From positions 1,058,594-1,122,593 of the forward strand of contig NZ_LFZV01000001.1 of assembly GCF_001183965.1 (NCBI RefSeq): a DNA stretch of 64,000 nt. The letters are read 5' to 3'. The stretch's first letter is position 1. Each line of letters starts with the position of its first letter. This document shows, piece after piece, positions 51,929 to 63,455 of this stretch. The position numbers and the translations under genes were made by a program. The notes beneath the pieces were generated by a model that was given only the letters and a program-made list of their open reading frames with translations, was not told where the DNA came from and searched no databases. Origin of the DNA: Bacillus sp. FJAT-27916. GTDB taxonomy: Bacteria; Bacillota; Bacilli; Bacillales; Pradoshiaceae.

Positions 51929-54067
51929 GTGAATTGGCTGAATACAATCATTCGTTCCATAAAAAGCTGGAAACAAAATCCGATTCTCCAAGCAACCCTG
52001 CTATTCTTATTAGCAGTGCTTTCTTATGTACTGTTATTTAGCAGCGTACAGCCGGAGAAGCTTGATGTTAAGCAGTTCAGTGTAGCAGATACGACCATTC
52101 GCTCACCAAAAACGGTCGAAGACCCAGTTGAGACGGCAGAGAAGAAACAAAAAGCTGTCAACAGTGTGGAAGATATCTATACACCTAACGAGGAATATGT
52201 TAAAAAAAGGGTAAAGATGGTGGAGGATATCTTCACGAGTGCAGAGGATGTCGTGGCTGCTGGATTGAAGAATGAGGAAGTAGAGGAAGGGAAAAAGGCA
52301 GAGATTCTAAATGAGCCAAAGAAGCATTTAAAGAATCTTCGTTCCCGGCTCTCTGACACAATCAATAAGGACATTTCTGATGAAACTCTTCTTCGTTTAC
52401 TTGGTTCCTCACAGTCTGACTTAGCCTTGGCTAAGGATATGACGAAAACAAGCGTTAATGACATGATGAAGGTGGGCATACGGGCCAATGAGGTTGAGAA
52501 TGCCAAGAAGAAAGTGGAAGAACAGATTAAGTATAATAGTATGCCAACTGCGAATCTGCGCTCTGCCTCCATTGATATTGGCCGCTATGCGATTATCCAG
52601 AATGTGTTCTTTGATTCTTCTGCAACGGAAACAGCAAGGGAGAAGGCTGAAGAAAATGTGGAGCCTGTCCGGATTCTGCAAGGACAGATTATCGTTGAGG
52701 AAGGATACTTAATTGATGCGGAGGTTTACCGCCAGCTAAAATTGGTTGGTCTTCTGAAGAGTGAGGAGTCATTTCTACCGTATGTTGGACTGGGTGCGAT
52801 ACTGATTTTAGTATTCTTCGGGGTCTATCTGGTTTTTCGTAAAGTAGAGATACCAGACCAAGTCCGGGATAATATCTTTATTTTCTCCCTTGTATATGTA
52901 ATAGGCATTACACTGATGAAAATCATCCATATTACGGCACGGCTCAGCGATGAAACCCTGGCCTTTCTCTTTCCATCGGCGATGGCTGTCATGCTGATTA
53001 CCATCCTTATGAAGGACAGGTATGCAGTTACGATCGGCATCCTTCTTTCTATCGTTGGGAGTATTATGTTTAAGGATGGTTTATCCGGCAGTGTTCAGTC
53101 GAGTCTTGGGATGTATATGCTGATCAGCGGGCTGGTGGCAATCGTCTTTTTAAGGCAGCATCATGAACGTTCGAGCATCTTAAGGGCGGGTCTTTTCAAT
53201 GCTCTTATCAATTTGGTGCTTATCACAGGATTATATTGGATTGACGGCGCTGAGATTCCTTATATTTGGGTGGCAATTGTCGCCATTTCCTCTGGGATTA
53301 TTTCAGCAATCAGCACCATTGGACTGCTTCCTTTCTTTGAAAGCAGCTTTGGCATTTTTTCTTCCATGAAGATGATTGAGCTCTCCAATCCTAATCATCC
53401 ATTGCTTCGCAAGATATTAATGGAAGCGCCGGGTACATATCACCACAGTGTGATGGTGGCCAATCTTGCTGAGGGGGCATGTGAGGCGGTTGGGGCTAAT
53501 GGCTTGCTCGCTCGTGTGGGATGCTATTATCATGATATCGGTAAAACAAAGCGCCCTGCTTATTTCATTGAGAACCAGACGAACATTGATAATCCGCATG
53601 ACCGTCTGTCTCCAGAGAAAAGTGCTAAGATTATTCTAGCCCATGCAACAGATGGGGCAGAGATGGCTCGAAAGCATAGGATGCCTGAAGCAATTGTTGA
53701 TATCATTGAACAGCATCATGGGACGACCCTTTTGAAGTATTTCTATCATAAAGCCAAGGAAGAGGGGCTTGCTCCTGAGGAGAAGGATTATCGGTATAAA
53801 GGGCCTAAACCGAGATCAAAGGAAGCGGCCATTATTGCCATTGCGGATAGCGTGGAAGCGGCAGTCCGCTCCTTGAAAAAGCCGACACAGGATTCGATTG
53901 GAAAGCTGGTTAGGTCGATCATTGCTGACAAATTAAATGACGGTCAATTTAATGAATGTGATATTACACTCAAGGAATTAGAAAAGGTAACAGTTTCATT
54001 ATGTGAAACATTGACAGGTATTTTCCATAATCGAATTGAATATCCGCAAATGGATGATAAAGAATAG
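51929..54067 (+). CDS. pgpH: 7TM-HD cyclic-di-AMP phosphodiesterase PgpH (YqfF)
   Basis: A 712-aa membrane enzyme. It has an N-terminal helix (ATLLFLLAVLSYVLLF), a large extracytoplasmic 7TMR-HDED sensor domain (about residues 50-275), seven transmembrane helices (about 285-480), and a cytoplasmic HD domain. The HD motif appears as YHHSVMVANLAEGA...CYYHDIGKTKRP (about 505-550). The family hydrolyses cyclic-di-AMP, lowering this osmotic/cell-wall signal. GTG at 51929 with AGGAGGAAAGCAC. ybeY follows closely. Confidence 0.94.
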   Translation: MNWLNTIIRSIKSWKQNPILQATLLFLLAVLSYVLLFSSVQPEKLDVKQFSVADTTIRSPKTVEDPVETAEKKQKAVNSVEDIYTPNEEYVKKRVKMVEDIFTSAEDVVAAGLKNEEVEEGKKAEILNEPKKHLKNLRSRLSDTINKDISDETLLRLLGSSQSDLALAKDMTKTSVNDMMKVGIRANEVENAKKKVEEQIKYNSMPTANLRSASIDIGRYAIIQNVFFDSSATETAREKAEENVEPVRILQGQIIVEEGYLIDAEVYRQLKLVGLLKSEESFLPYVGLGAILILVFFGVYLVFRKVEIPDQVRDNIFIFSLVYVIGITLMKIIHITARLSDETLAFLFPSAMAVMLITILMKDRYAVTIGILLSIVGSIMFKDGLSGSVQSSLGMYMLISGLVAIVFLRQHHERSSILRAGLFNALINLVLITGLYWIDGAEIPYIWVAIVAISSGIISAISTIGLLPFFESSFGIFSSMKMIELSNPNHPLLRKILMEAPGTYHHSVMVANLAEGACEAVGANGLLARVGCYYHDIGKTKRPAYFIENQTNIDNPHDRLSPEKSAKIILAHATDGAEMARKHRMPEAIVDIIEQHHGTTLLKYFYHKAKEEGLAPEEKDYRYKGPKPRSKEAAIIAIADSVEAAVRSLKKPTQDSIGKLVRSIIADKLNDGQFNECDITLKELEKVTVSLCETLTGIFHNRIEYPQMDDKE

Positions 54068-54081
54068 AGAAGGTGAAGGAA

Positions 54082-54535
54082 TTGATTTTAACGATTGACA
54101 TCATGGATGAAACGAATAAAGTGACCGACGAACAAATGAAGCTTGTGGAAAATCTGCTGGAACATACAGCAAGGCATGAGCAAGTGAAGACAGGCAGCGA
54201 AGTGTCAGTTACATTCGTGGATAACAGCCGAATTCAGGAAATTAATAAGGAATATCGCCATAAGGATGCAGCGACAGACGTTATTTCCTTTGCGATGGAA
54301 GAGATGGGTGAGGGAGAGGTTGAAATCATCGGCTCGGATGAACCAGCCCTTTTAGGAGATATCATTATTTCGATTGACCGGATGGAGGAGCAAGCTGCTG
54401 AATATGGTCATTCAAATGAACGTGAGCTTGGATTCCTGGCGGTTCACGGTTTCCTTCATTTGCTTGGATATGATCATATGAATGAAGAAGATGAAAAGGT
54501 CATGTTTTCAAGACAAAGGGAGCTGTTAGACAGCT

Positions 54536-54552
<17 letters not shown>
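54082..54552 (+). CDS. ybeY: Endoribonuclease YbeY (YqfG)
   Basis: A 156-aa single-strand-specific RNase acting in 16S rRNA 3'-end maturation and ribosome quality control. The zinc motif is HGFLHLLGYDH near residue 120 (HxxxHxxGxDH), with ATDVISFAMEE earlier. I use TTG at 54082 (AAGGTGAAGG upstream; MILTIDIMDE matches family starts); GTG at 54073 is an alternative. It overlaps dgkA by 17 nt. Confidence 0.94.
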
Positions 54553-56256
<1,704 letters not shown>

Positions 56257-56458
56257 AAAACGAAGCGGGAATGAATTTCGCTTAAAGGGAATTTGTTCCA
56301 AGTGGTTGGATGAGCCCTCTTACTACGGGGCTTATATTATTCGGCAGTGAGGCGAATGGGAAATCAGCCAATTTTTAACCACATGATTTTCGGTCTGGTT
56401 GGTGAAGCTAAAGTCAGGTAAGAACAACTAGTTTCTATCAATGAAAGGTGGAATAAGT

Positions 56459-56602
56459 ATGATTGAATTTACCTGGAATGTGTTTAGACAAACCGGAAGC
56501 GTGGATACTTATCTTCTTTTAAAGGAACTTGAAAGACAAACAGACGCTAACCAGCCAATCATGAATGAAGAAAATGAAGAGCTGAACATCCCAATCGTAT
56601 AA
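56459..56602 (+). CDS. yqzL: YqzL family small protein
   Basis: A 47-aa acidic peptide, [20 protein letters not shown]..., ending ELNIPIV. The FTWNVFxQTGxVDTYLLxKELE core matches the YqzL family found between era and recO in bacilli. Function unknown. GAAAGGTGG precedes the ATG at 56459. Confidence 0.88.
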   Translation: MIEFTWNVFRQTGSVDTYLLLKELERQTDANQPIMNEENEELNIPIV

Positions 56603-56636
56603 GGGATCATCTTGCCGTCATATTGGAGTGAGTGGC

Positions 56637-57389
56637 GTGCTGGCTAAATGTGAAGGCATTGTAATTCGCACAACCGATTATGGTGAAACGAACAAAATCA
56701 TTACATTATATACAAGAGAATTTGGCAAAGTCGGAGTGATGGCGAGAGGAGCGAAAAAGCCTAACAGCCGCTTTTCTGCTGTCACTCAGTTGTTTCATTT
56801 CGGTCATTATTTATTTCTCTCTGGCAGGGGCCTTGGCCAGTTGCAGCAGGGAGAGACGATAGAGTCCTTTCGTTCAATCCGCGAGGACATTTTTTTGACA
56901 GCCTATGCCTCCTACATAGCGGAGCTTCTAGATAAGGGAACGGAAGAAAGAAAGCCGCATGAAGCTTTATTTAATCTATTTTACCAATCGCTTCGTTATC
57001 TTGATGAGGAATATGATCCTGAGATTATCGTCAATATTTTCGAGATGAAGATGCTCAGTCTATTCGGATTTGCTCCAGAGCTGAATCGCTGTGTCAACTG
57101 CGGGGCACAGGATGGGTCCTTCTCTTTCTCTATCCGTGAAGGCGGACTCCTGTGCCATCGCTGCGAGGAAATAGACCCATACCGCATGAAAATTTCCCCT
57201 GCGGTGGCGAGACTTCTTCGTGTCCTTTATTATATGGACTTGGACAGGCTTGGAACGATTTCCATCAAGGATGCGACTAAGAAGGAAATCCGTCAAGTGC
57301 TGGATGCCTATTATGATGAATACTTAGGTGTCGAATTGAAGACAAAACGCTTTCTAAGACAGATGGGTAAGATGAAGGACCAGCTTTAA
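56637..57389 (+). CDS. recO: DNA repair protein RecO
   Basis: A 250-aa recombination mediator that helps load RecA and anneal single strands. The N-terminal OB fold ([23 protein letters not shown]) is followed by a helical domain and a zinc-finger-like CVNCG...CHRC (about residues 144-171). GTG at 56637 follows TTGGAG by 7 nt; an upstream GTG at 56628 is less favoured. Confidence 0.95.
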   Translation: MLAKCEGIVIRTTDYGETNKIITLYTREFGKVGVMARGAKKPNSRFSAVTQLFHFGHYLFLSGRGLGQLQQGETIESFRSIREDIFLTAYASYIAELLDKGTEERKPHEALFNLFYQSLRYLDEEYDPEIIVNIFEMKMLSLFGFAPELNRCVNCGAQDGSFSFSIREGGLLCHRCEEIDPYRMKISPAVARLLRVLYYMDLDRLGTISIKDATKKEIRQVLDAYYDEYLGVELKTKRFLRQMGKMKDQL

Positions 57390-57413
57390 AAGAAACTTCT
57401 TTTAATCTGTGTA

Positions 57414-57443
57414 TTGACAATACAGGGGTGAATTGGATAGAAT
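57414..57443 (+). promoter_or_regulatory. Sigma-A promoter of glyQS
   Basis: A perfect TTGACA (57414-57419), an 18-nt spacer and TAGAAT (57438-57443), immediately upstream of the T-box leader. Confidence 0.85.
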
Positions 57444-57444
57444 G

Positions 57445-57660
57445 TGAGATACATTCATATGTAGTTACCGTGAAGGAAAGTAGTATTTGGATAAGGGTAT
57501 GCCTAGCGAGTTCGGAGATGGTGGGAGCCGAATGATATCTTGCCAAAGAAGGCAGTCTGGAGTAACGCATTTTAAAGCGGCCAAGATTCTTGGCAAATAG
57601 GGTGGAACCGCGGGTAAACTCTCGTCCCTATGCATTATGCATAGTGGCGGGAGTTTTTTT
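57445..57660 (+). promoter_or_regulatory. Glycine T-box riboswitch
   Basis: A leader of about 215 nt upstream of glyQS with the conserved T-box sequence AGGGTGGAACCGCGGG (57599-57614), whose central bases pair with the acceptor end of uncharged tRNA. The competing terminator is AAACTCTCGTCCC...GGGAGTTTTTTT (57617-57660). Stem I lies between about 57465 and 57560. Uncharged tRNA-Gly should stabilise the antiterminator and turn on glycyl-tRNA synthetase. I could not fix the specifier codon by eye; glycine is inferred from the gene. Confidence 0.93.
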
Positions 57661-57686
57661 ATATTGAATTAAAGGAGAGAACGATT

Positions 57687-59069
57687 ATGACCATTACAAT
57701 GGATCAAATTGTATCACATGCAAAACATAGGGGGTTTATCTTCCCTGGGTCTGAGATATACGGCGGTCTGGCTAACACGTGGGATTACGGCCCGCTAGGC
57801 GTTGAACTGAAGAATAATATTAAGAAGGCATGGTGGAAGAAATTCATCCAGGAATCCCCATACAATGTCGGTCTTGATTCTGCTATTCTCATGAACCCTC
57901 GTACATGGGAAGCATCCGGCCACATCGGAAATTTCAATGATCCAATGATTGATTGTAAGAAATGTAAAGCGCGTCATCGTGCTGATAAGCTCATTGAGGA
58001 AGCTATGCAGGAAAAAGGGCAGGAAATTATCGTAGATGGACTTCCATTCGAGAAGATGCAGGAATTGATTGTAGAGAATGATATCGTTTGTCCTGATTGC
58101 GGAAGCAAAGAATTCACAGAAATTCGTCAATTCAACCTTATGTTCAAAACATTCCAAGGTGTGACAGAGTCAAGCACGAATGAAATCTTCCTTCGTCCGG
58201 AAACAGCACAAGGGATCTTTGTTAACTTCAAGAACGTTCAGCGTACAATGCGCAAAAAGCTTCCATTCGGTATCGCGCAAGTCGGGAAAAGCTTCCGTAA
58301 TGAAATCACACCGGGTAACTTTACGTTCCGTACACGTGAATTCGAACAAATGGAGCTTGAATTCTTCTGCAAGCCGGGGACTGAACTTGAGTGGTTTGGT
58401 TATTGGAAGGATTTTGCAGAGAAATGGCTTCTTTCCTTGGGCATGAAAGCAGAAAACTTCAGACTTCGTGACCACGAAGAAGAAGAGCTTTCTCATTACA
58501 GTAACGCTACAACTGACTTTGAATATAAATTCCCATTTGGCTGGGGCGAGCTTTGGGGTATTGCTTCTCGTACTGATTTCGATCTTAAACGCCATATGGA
58601 ATATTCAGGTGAGGATTTCCACTATCTTGATCAAGAAACGAATGAAAAATACGTACCATACTGCATCGAGCCTTCTTTAGGTGCGGACCGTGTAACATTG
58701 GCTTATTTGATTGATGCCTATGAAGAAGAACAGCTTGAAGATGGCACAAGCCGCACTGTGATGCATTTGCACCCAGCGCTTGCTCCATATAAAGCAGCTA
58801 TCCTTCCGTTGTCTAAAAAGCTGTCTGAGGGTGCGAAAGAAGTATTTGCTAACCTGGCACAAGACTTTATGGTGGACTATGATGAAGCTGGCTCCATCGG
58901 TAAACGTTATCGCCGTCATGATGAAATCGGAACACCATATTGTATCACGTATGATTTCGATTCTGTTGAAGATAAGATGGTTACCGTCCGTGACCGAGAC
59001 ACAATGGAGCAGACGAGAGTAAGCATCGAGGAATTACCTGCATTCTTGAGCAGTAAAATGAAGTTTTAA
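57687..59069 (+). CDS. glyQS: Glycyl-tRNA synthetase, dimeric class II type
   Basis: A 460-aa single-chain class II synthetase that attaches glycine to tRNA-Gly. Motif 2 and motif 3 regions are [25 protein letters not shown] and [14 protein letters not shown]; the N-terminal insert [11 protein letters not shown]...CPDCGSKEF is a zinc-finger-like element. The anticodon-binding domain closes the protein. It is controlled by the upstream T-box. Strong AAAGGAGAG site. Confidence 0.97.
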   Translation: MTITMDQIVSHAKHRGFIFPGSEIYGGLANTWDYGPLGVELKNNIKKAWWKKFIQESPYNVGLDSAILMNPRTWEASGHIGNFNDPMIDCKKCKARHRADKLIEEAMQEKGQEIIVDGLPFEKMQELIVENDIVCPDCGSKEFTEIRQFNLMFKTFQGVTESSTNEIFLRPETAQGIFVNFKNVQRTMRKKLPFGIAQVGKSFRNEITPGNFTFRTREFEQMELEFFCKPGTELEWFGYWKDFAEKWLLSLGMKAENFRLRDHEEEELSHYSNATTDFEYKFPFGWGELWGIASRTDFDLKRHMEYSGEDFHYLDQETNEKYVPYCIEPSLGADRVTLAYLIDAYEEEQLEDGTSRTVMHLHPALAPYKAAILPLSKKLSEGAKEVFANLAQDFMVDYDEAGSIGKRYRRHDEIGTPYCITYDFDSVEDKMVTVRDRDTMEQTRVSIEELPAFLSSKMKF

Positions 59070-59206
59070 GCTAGATTCACATAATGTTGATAAATGGAAT
59101 ACCAACTAAGGTGTCCGGCCCGCAATAAGAGGGCAATGTCGGCAGATAAGCAGTACGACATCCAAGTTAAATCAACATATCTGTTTAGCGAAGCCTAAAG
59201 CTTAAA

Positions 59207-59256
59207 AAGCCCGCTCAAAAGGGAATGAATTCATTCCCTTTTGGGTAGGCTTATTT
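59207..59256 (+). terminator. Terminator after glyQS
   Basis: A palindromic core AAAAGGGAATGAA/TTCATTCCCTTTT (59217-59242) sits inside an AAGCC/GGCTT outer stem (59207-59211 with 59248-59252), followed by ATTTT. Confidence 0.85.
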
Positions 59257-59273
59257 TAAGTTTAGGATGATTA

Positions 59274-59312
59274 ATTACACTTCACGAATAAATAGTATAT
59301 AATAAATACTAT
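59274..59312 (+). promoter_or_regulatory. ccpN promoter with overlapping inverted repeat
   Basis: ATTACA (59274-59279), an 18-nt spacer and a perfect TATAAT (59298-59303). The -10 is embedded in the inverted repeat ATAGTAT (59292-59298)/ATACTAT (59306-59312), which could be an operator, possibly for CcpN itself. Confidence 0.65.
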
Positions 59313-59344
59313 AGTAGAGCGAAGTGTTATGGCACTTTAGGGTG

Positions 59345-59980
59345 GTGAGTACAATAGAATTAACAAAAAGACAAGAACATATCCTCCAAATCGTGAAGGA
59401 TAATGGACCTATTACAGGCGAACATATTGCCGATCAATTAAATCTAACCCGTGCGACCTTGCGCCCGGATTTAGCCATCCTGACGATGGCTGGTTATTTG
59501 GACGCTAGACCCCGAGTGGGCTATTTCTATACAGGCAAAACAGAGACACAGCTACTAACAGATAACTTGAAGAAGCTTCATGTTGGAGATTATCAGTCAA
59601 TCCCTGTTGTCGTCAGCGAGGGTGTGACTGTTTATGATGCTATTTGCACGATGTTCCTAGAAGACGTTGGAACATTATTCGTTGTGGATAAGGAATCCTT
59701 GCTCGTTGGTGTTTTGTCTAGGAAGGACCTTTTGCGTGCAAGTCTTGGCAAGCAGGATTTAACAACCATTCCTGTGCACATCATTATGACACGTATGCCA
59801 AACATTACAGTATGCACGAAGGAAGACTACTTAATTGATGTTGCGGAGAAGTTGATTGAGAAGCAAATTGATGCCTTGCCGGTCGTGAAACAGAATGATC
59901 ATGGATATGAAGTGGTTGGCAGAATTACAAAAACGAATATAACCAAGGCCTTCGTTTCTTTAGCCAGCGATAATGGGTAA
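59345..59980 (+). CDS. ccpN: Gluconeogenesis repressor CcpN
   Basis: A 211-aa regulator with an N-terminal winged helix ([20 protein letters not shown]...[11 protein letters not shown]) and two CBS domains (about residues 80-205) that sense adenine nucleotides. In B. subtilis it represses gapB, pckA and sr1 during glycolytic growth. GTG at 59345 gives [12 protein letters not shown], the family start. The next gene, yqfL, is its known partner. Confidence 0.93.
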   Translation: MSTIELTKRQEHILQIVKDNGPITGEHIADQLNLTRATLRPDLAILTMAGYLDARPRVGYFYTGKTETQLLTDNLKKLHVGDYQSIPVVVSEGVTVYDAICTMFLEDVGTLFVVDKESLLVGVLSRKDLLRASLGKQDLTTIPVHIIMTRMPNITVCTKEDYLIDVAEKLIEKQIDALPVVKQNDHGYEVVGRITKTNITKAFVSLASDNG

Positions 59981-60018
59981 AAAAGCGGCAGTGGGCCAGT
60001 GATACCTGGAGGACGCTT

Positions 60019-60825
60019 ATGGAACAGTCTATAATCTACGTGGTTTCAGATTCAGTTGGGGAAACGGCTGACCTCGTAACAAAAGCAGCCGTCAGTCAGT
60101 TCAGCGGTGAGAACATCGTCTTGAAGCGAATACCGTTTGTGGAAGATGTCTCAACCGTTGATGAGGTGCTGAGTGTGGCACAAATGAATAACGGTGTGGT
60201 TGCCTACACATTAGTGAAGCCGGAGATCCGCACGTATATGAAAGAGAAGGCAGATGAAATGAATATCACTGCATATGACATCATCGGTCCTCTAATTGAT
60301 ATTCTTGAACAGAAATATGGAACACCTGCACTCAATAAGCCGGGTCTTGTCCGAAAGTTGGACGAAAATTATTTCAAAAGGGTAGAAGCCATCGAGTTTG
60401 CCGTGAAATATGATGATGGAAGAGATCCGAAGGGCATCATGAAGGCGGATGTTGTCTTGGTCGGAGTCTCTCGTACATCGAAGACGCCATTATCACAATT
60501 TCTAGCTCATAAACGGTTGAAGGTGGCGAATGTGCCGTTAGTTCCTGAGGTAGAACCGCCTGAAGAATTATTTAAGGTAGATCCCCAAAAATGTATCGGG
60601 TTAAAAATCAGTCCTGATAAGCTCAATCATATTAGGAAAGAACGCCTGAAATCATTAGGGCTGAATGACAGCGCTGTGTATGCGAACATGGACCGAATCC
60701 ATGAAGAACTCACATATTTCGAGAGAATCGTTAACCGGCTTAACTGTCCGGTCATTGACGTCACGAATAAAGCGGTAGAAGAGACAGCCAATATGATTAG
60801 CGATATCATTAACAAACGAAACTAA
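60019..60825 (+). CDS. yqfL: PEP-synthase/PPDK regulatory kinase-phosphorylase family protein (YqfL)
   Basis: A 268-aa DUF299 bifunctional kinase/pyrophosphorylase-type protein. The P-loop is [16 protein letters not shown] (about residues 150-165). Family members switch pyruvate-phosphate dikinase or PEP synthase on and off. In B. subtilis YqfL positively modulates CcpN function. AGGAGG-like CTGGAGGACG precedes the ATG; it is co-directional with ccpN, 38 nt downstream. Confidence 0.92.
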   Translation: MEQSIIYVVSDSVGETADLVTKAAVSQFSGENIVLKRIPFVEDVSTVDEVLSVAQMNNGVVAYTLVKPEIRTYMKEKADEMNITAYDIIGPLIDILEQKYGTPALNKPGLVRKLDENYFKRVEAIEFAVKYDDGRDPKGIMKADVVLVGVSRTSKTPLSQFLAHKRLKVANVPLVPEVEPPEELFKVDPQKCIGLKISPDKLNHIRKERLKSLGLNDSAVYANMDRIHEELTYFERIVNRLNCPVIDVTNKAVEETANMISDIINKRN

Positions 60826-60828
60826 AAG

Positions 60829-60851
60829 AGCATGCGAAAGCATGTTTTTTT
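60829..60851 (+). terminator. Terminator after yqfL
   Basis: CATGC (60831-60835), tetraloop GAAA, GCATG (60840-60844), then seven T. Confidence 0.9.
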
Positions 60852-61068
60852 GGTTGTTTGGATGGTCTGAATTACCAGAGGACAAAAGAGTGGAAATTTG
60901 ATTTAATTTATTCTATAATAAAAAATTGTGATAAAATACCCTGCTTTAGGTTTAGAGTTATTTATAAAGGAATAAACTAGAATAAGCATCGTATATTAAA
61001 AAGTCAAGGAATCCTTAGTAAAAATATTCGACAATCGGACAAACTGTCCTTAAAAAAGAAGGATTAAG

Positions 61069-61548
61069 ATGAGAGATGTAGAAATACAAAAGAAGAGTCA
61101 TTTAACGGTTTATGTTGATGCGGATGCCTGCCCAGTGAAGACCGAGGTTCAACAAGTATGTGAGCCTTATGATGTGAACATCAAATTTGTGGCAGCTTAT
61201 ACAAATACAACTAATCGTTATCCTGATGTGTCCTGGGTATGGGTTGAACCAGGAAGGGATTCTGCTGACTTTTATATATTGAATCATGTGAAGAGCGGTG
61301 ATATTGTCGTCACCGAGGATTTAGGACTCGCAGCGGGATGTCTTGCAAAGGCAGCTTATGTCGTAACATCAAGGGGAAAAGAGATCAAGGACAGTGAAAT
61401 TGACCTATTTCTTGAGACAAGGCATTTGCATGCAAATGCAAGACGGTCAGGCAAATATGAAAAAGGTCCAAAGAAAATCAAAATGATTGATAAATCAGCT
61501 TTCACGGAAACAATGAAAAAAATATTGTCGAAAATTGAAGGATTTTAG
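61069..61548 (+). CDS. yqxD: YaiI/YqxD family protein (DUF188)
   Basis: A 159-aa protein of the UPF0178/DUF188 family with VYVDADACPVKTEV near the start and VVTEDLGLAAGCLAKAAYVVTSRGKEI in the centre, resembling a PIN-like nuclease fold with conserved acidic residues. Activity not established. It always sits just before dnaG in bacilli. Start ATG 61069 has AAGAAGGATTAAG. Confidence 0.9.
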   Translation: MRDVEIQKKSHLTVYVDADACPVKTEVQQVCEPYDVNIKFVAAYTNTTNRYPDVSWVWVEPGRDSADFYILNHVKSGDIVVTEDLGLAAGCLAKAAYVVTSRGKEIKDSEIDLFLETRHLHANARRSGKYEKGPKKIKMIDKSAFTETMKKILSKIEGF

Positions 61549-61602
61549 CAACTGATATAGAATTACAATATTCAGACCCATTATGAAACAGGTGTTAAAC
61601 AA

Positions 61603-63417
61603 TTGAAAAATCAATTAATCCCCGAAGAAACCGTGAATGAAATTCGCAGCAAGAATGACATTGTGGATGTGGTTGGCGAATATGTCCAGCTGAAAAAGCA
61701 AGGCCGAAACTACTTTGGCTTATGCCCTTTTCACAATGAAAACAGTCCTTCCTTCTCCGTTGCACCGGATAAGCAGATCTTTCATTGCTTCGGCTGCGGG
61801 GCTGGTGGAAATGTTTTCACCTTTCTAATGGATATAGAAGGATATTCCTTTGCTGAAGCTGCAAGAAGCCTGGCAGAAAGGGTAAACATACCGTTAGAGA
61901 TAAACGTCAATGAAGCCTCTGAGGGACAAAAGCAAAAGCATGCTCTCGATGATATGTATGAAGCTCATGAGCTTTTAAGGAAATTTTACCATCATTTGCT
62001 TGTAAATACAAAGCAAGGTCAGGATGCTCTTGAATATTTGCTCGAACGAGGTTTCACCATGGAATCCATTGAGAAGTTTCAACTGGGCTATTCATTAGAC
62101 TCCTGGGATTATGTGCATAATTTCCTAAAGAAAAGGGATTTCTCCATTGAACTAATGGAAAAGGCCGGCCTGCTCGTCAGAAGAGAGAATGGAGAGAATT
62201 ATTTCGACCGCTTTAGGAATCGAATTATGTTCCCAATCTTTGATAGGCAAGGGAAGACAATCGCCTTCTCCGGACGTGCACTTGCTGCAGGTGATGAACC
62301 AAAATATTTAAATAGTCCTGAAACTCCACTTTTTAATAAAAGTAAAGTCGTCTATAATTACCACCTGGCACGCCCCTTTATTCGCAAGAAAGGGGCAGCG
62401 ATCTTGTTTGAAGGTTTTGCTGATTGCATTTCTGCAGACAGGGCAGAGGTGCATAATGGAATCGCTACGATGGGTACGGCTCTGACTGAACAGCATATTC
62501 AGCTGTTAAAGCGGAGCACGGATACAATTATCATCTGTTATGATTCTGATGCACCCGGAATTGAAGCGGCGAATAAAACGGCTGATATGATTCGTGACAA
62601 CGGTCTTCATGTCAAGATTGCCCTTATGCCGAATGGGTACGATCCCGATGACTATATCAAGGAATTTGGAGAAGAAAAGTTCCAAAACGATATAATAGGG
62701 GCTGCACATACGTATATCTCTTTCAAGATGATTTATCATAAGAGAGGCAAAAACTTTGCAAATGAAGGCGATAAGATGGATTATATTGAAAGCGTCCTTC
62801 AAGAAACAGCAAAGTTAGACAGTGAAGTCGAAAGGGAATTCTACTTAAGACAAATTGCTACAGAATTCACACTTTCACTGGAATCCTTGCTTAATCAGCA
62901 GGGTAAAGTGGGTAAATATAATAAGAGGGCGCCTAAACAAGCGACACAGGCCGCCTCATTTCAAGCGATGCCAGCACCGAGAAGAAAAGGGATGAAGCCG
63001 GCGCATATGAAGGCTGAGGAGACTTTGCTGGCTCTCATGCTCCATGACCGGGAATTGGCCTATCGCATACAAAAGCTGCTGGATGGAATGGAAATGAACC
63101 ATGATGATCATCAAGCAATCATTACGTATTTATTCGCCTTCTATGAGGAAGGGCACGAGGCGGATGCAAGTCTGTTCCTCCATTTCCTCCCTGATGTGAA
63201 TTTAAGGAAGATTGTCACTGAAATTGAAATGATGGATTTCCATCATGAGCCCAGCGAGCAGGAATTATTGGATTACGTTAACCAAATTACTAAATATAAA
63301 CAGTTAATGGTTATTAAAGAAAAGAAAGCGGAGCAACTTGAGGCTGAAAAGCGGCAGGATTTCATTCGTGCTGCTGAACTAGGAAAAGAGTTGATATCGC
63401 TAAGAAATTCTTTATGA
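61603..63417 (+). CDS. dnaG: DNA primase
   Basis: A 604-aa primase that synthesises RNA primers at the fork. The N-terminal zinc domain has CPFHNENSPSF and FHCFGCGAGGN (about residues 41-67). The RNA polymerase/Toprim core has LFEGFADCIS and ICYDSDAPGIEAA, the metal-binding acidic residues. The C-terminal helicase-binding domain spans about residues 460-604. TTG start at 61603 with ACAGGTG. It is the middle gene of yqxD-dnaG-sigA. Confidence 0.96.
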   Translation: MKNQLIPEETVNEIRSKNDIVDVVGEYVQLKKQGRNYFGLCPFHNENSPSFSVAPDKQIFHCFGCGAGGNVFTFLMDIEGYSFAEAARSLAERVNIPLEINVNEASEGQKQKHALDDMYEAHELLRKFYHHLLVNTKQGQDALEYLLERGFTMESIEKFQLGYSLDSWDYVHNFLKKRDFSIELMEKAGLLVRRENGENYFDRFRNRIMFPIFDRQGKTIAFSGRALAAGDEPKYLNSPETPLFNKSKVVYNYHLARPFIRKKGAAILFEGFADCISADRAEVHNGIATMGTALTEQHIQLLKRSTDTIIICYDSDAPGIEAANKTADMIRDNGLHVKIALMPNGYDPDDYIKEFGEEKFQNDIIGAAHTYISFKMIYHKRGKNFANEGDKMDYIESVLQETAKLDSEVEREFYLRQIATEFTLSLESLLNQQGKVGKYNKRAPKQATQAASFQAMPAPRRKGMKPAHMKAEETLLALMLHDRELAYRIQKLLDGMEMNHDDHQAIITYLFAFYEEGHEADASLFLHFLPDVNLRKIVTEIEMMDFHHEPSEQELLDYVNQITKYKQLMVIKEKKAEQLEAEKRQDFIRAAELGKELISLRNSL

Positions 63418-63455
63418 CGGAAGTAAAAGAAGTGGATTGAGAAGGAGGGGAACAA

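Noticed and set aside
57445-57660. T-box leader considered as a short gene or as an ordinary terminator
   Set aside because: The conserved T-box sequence and the competing terminator before glyQS make it a riboswitch.
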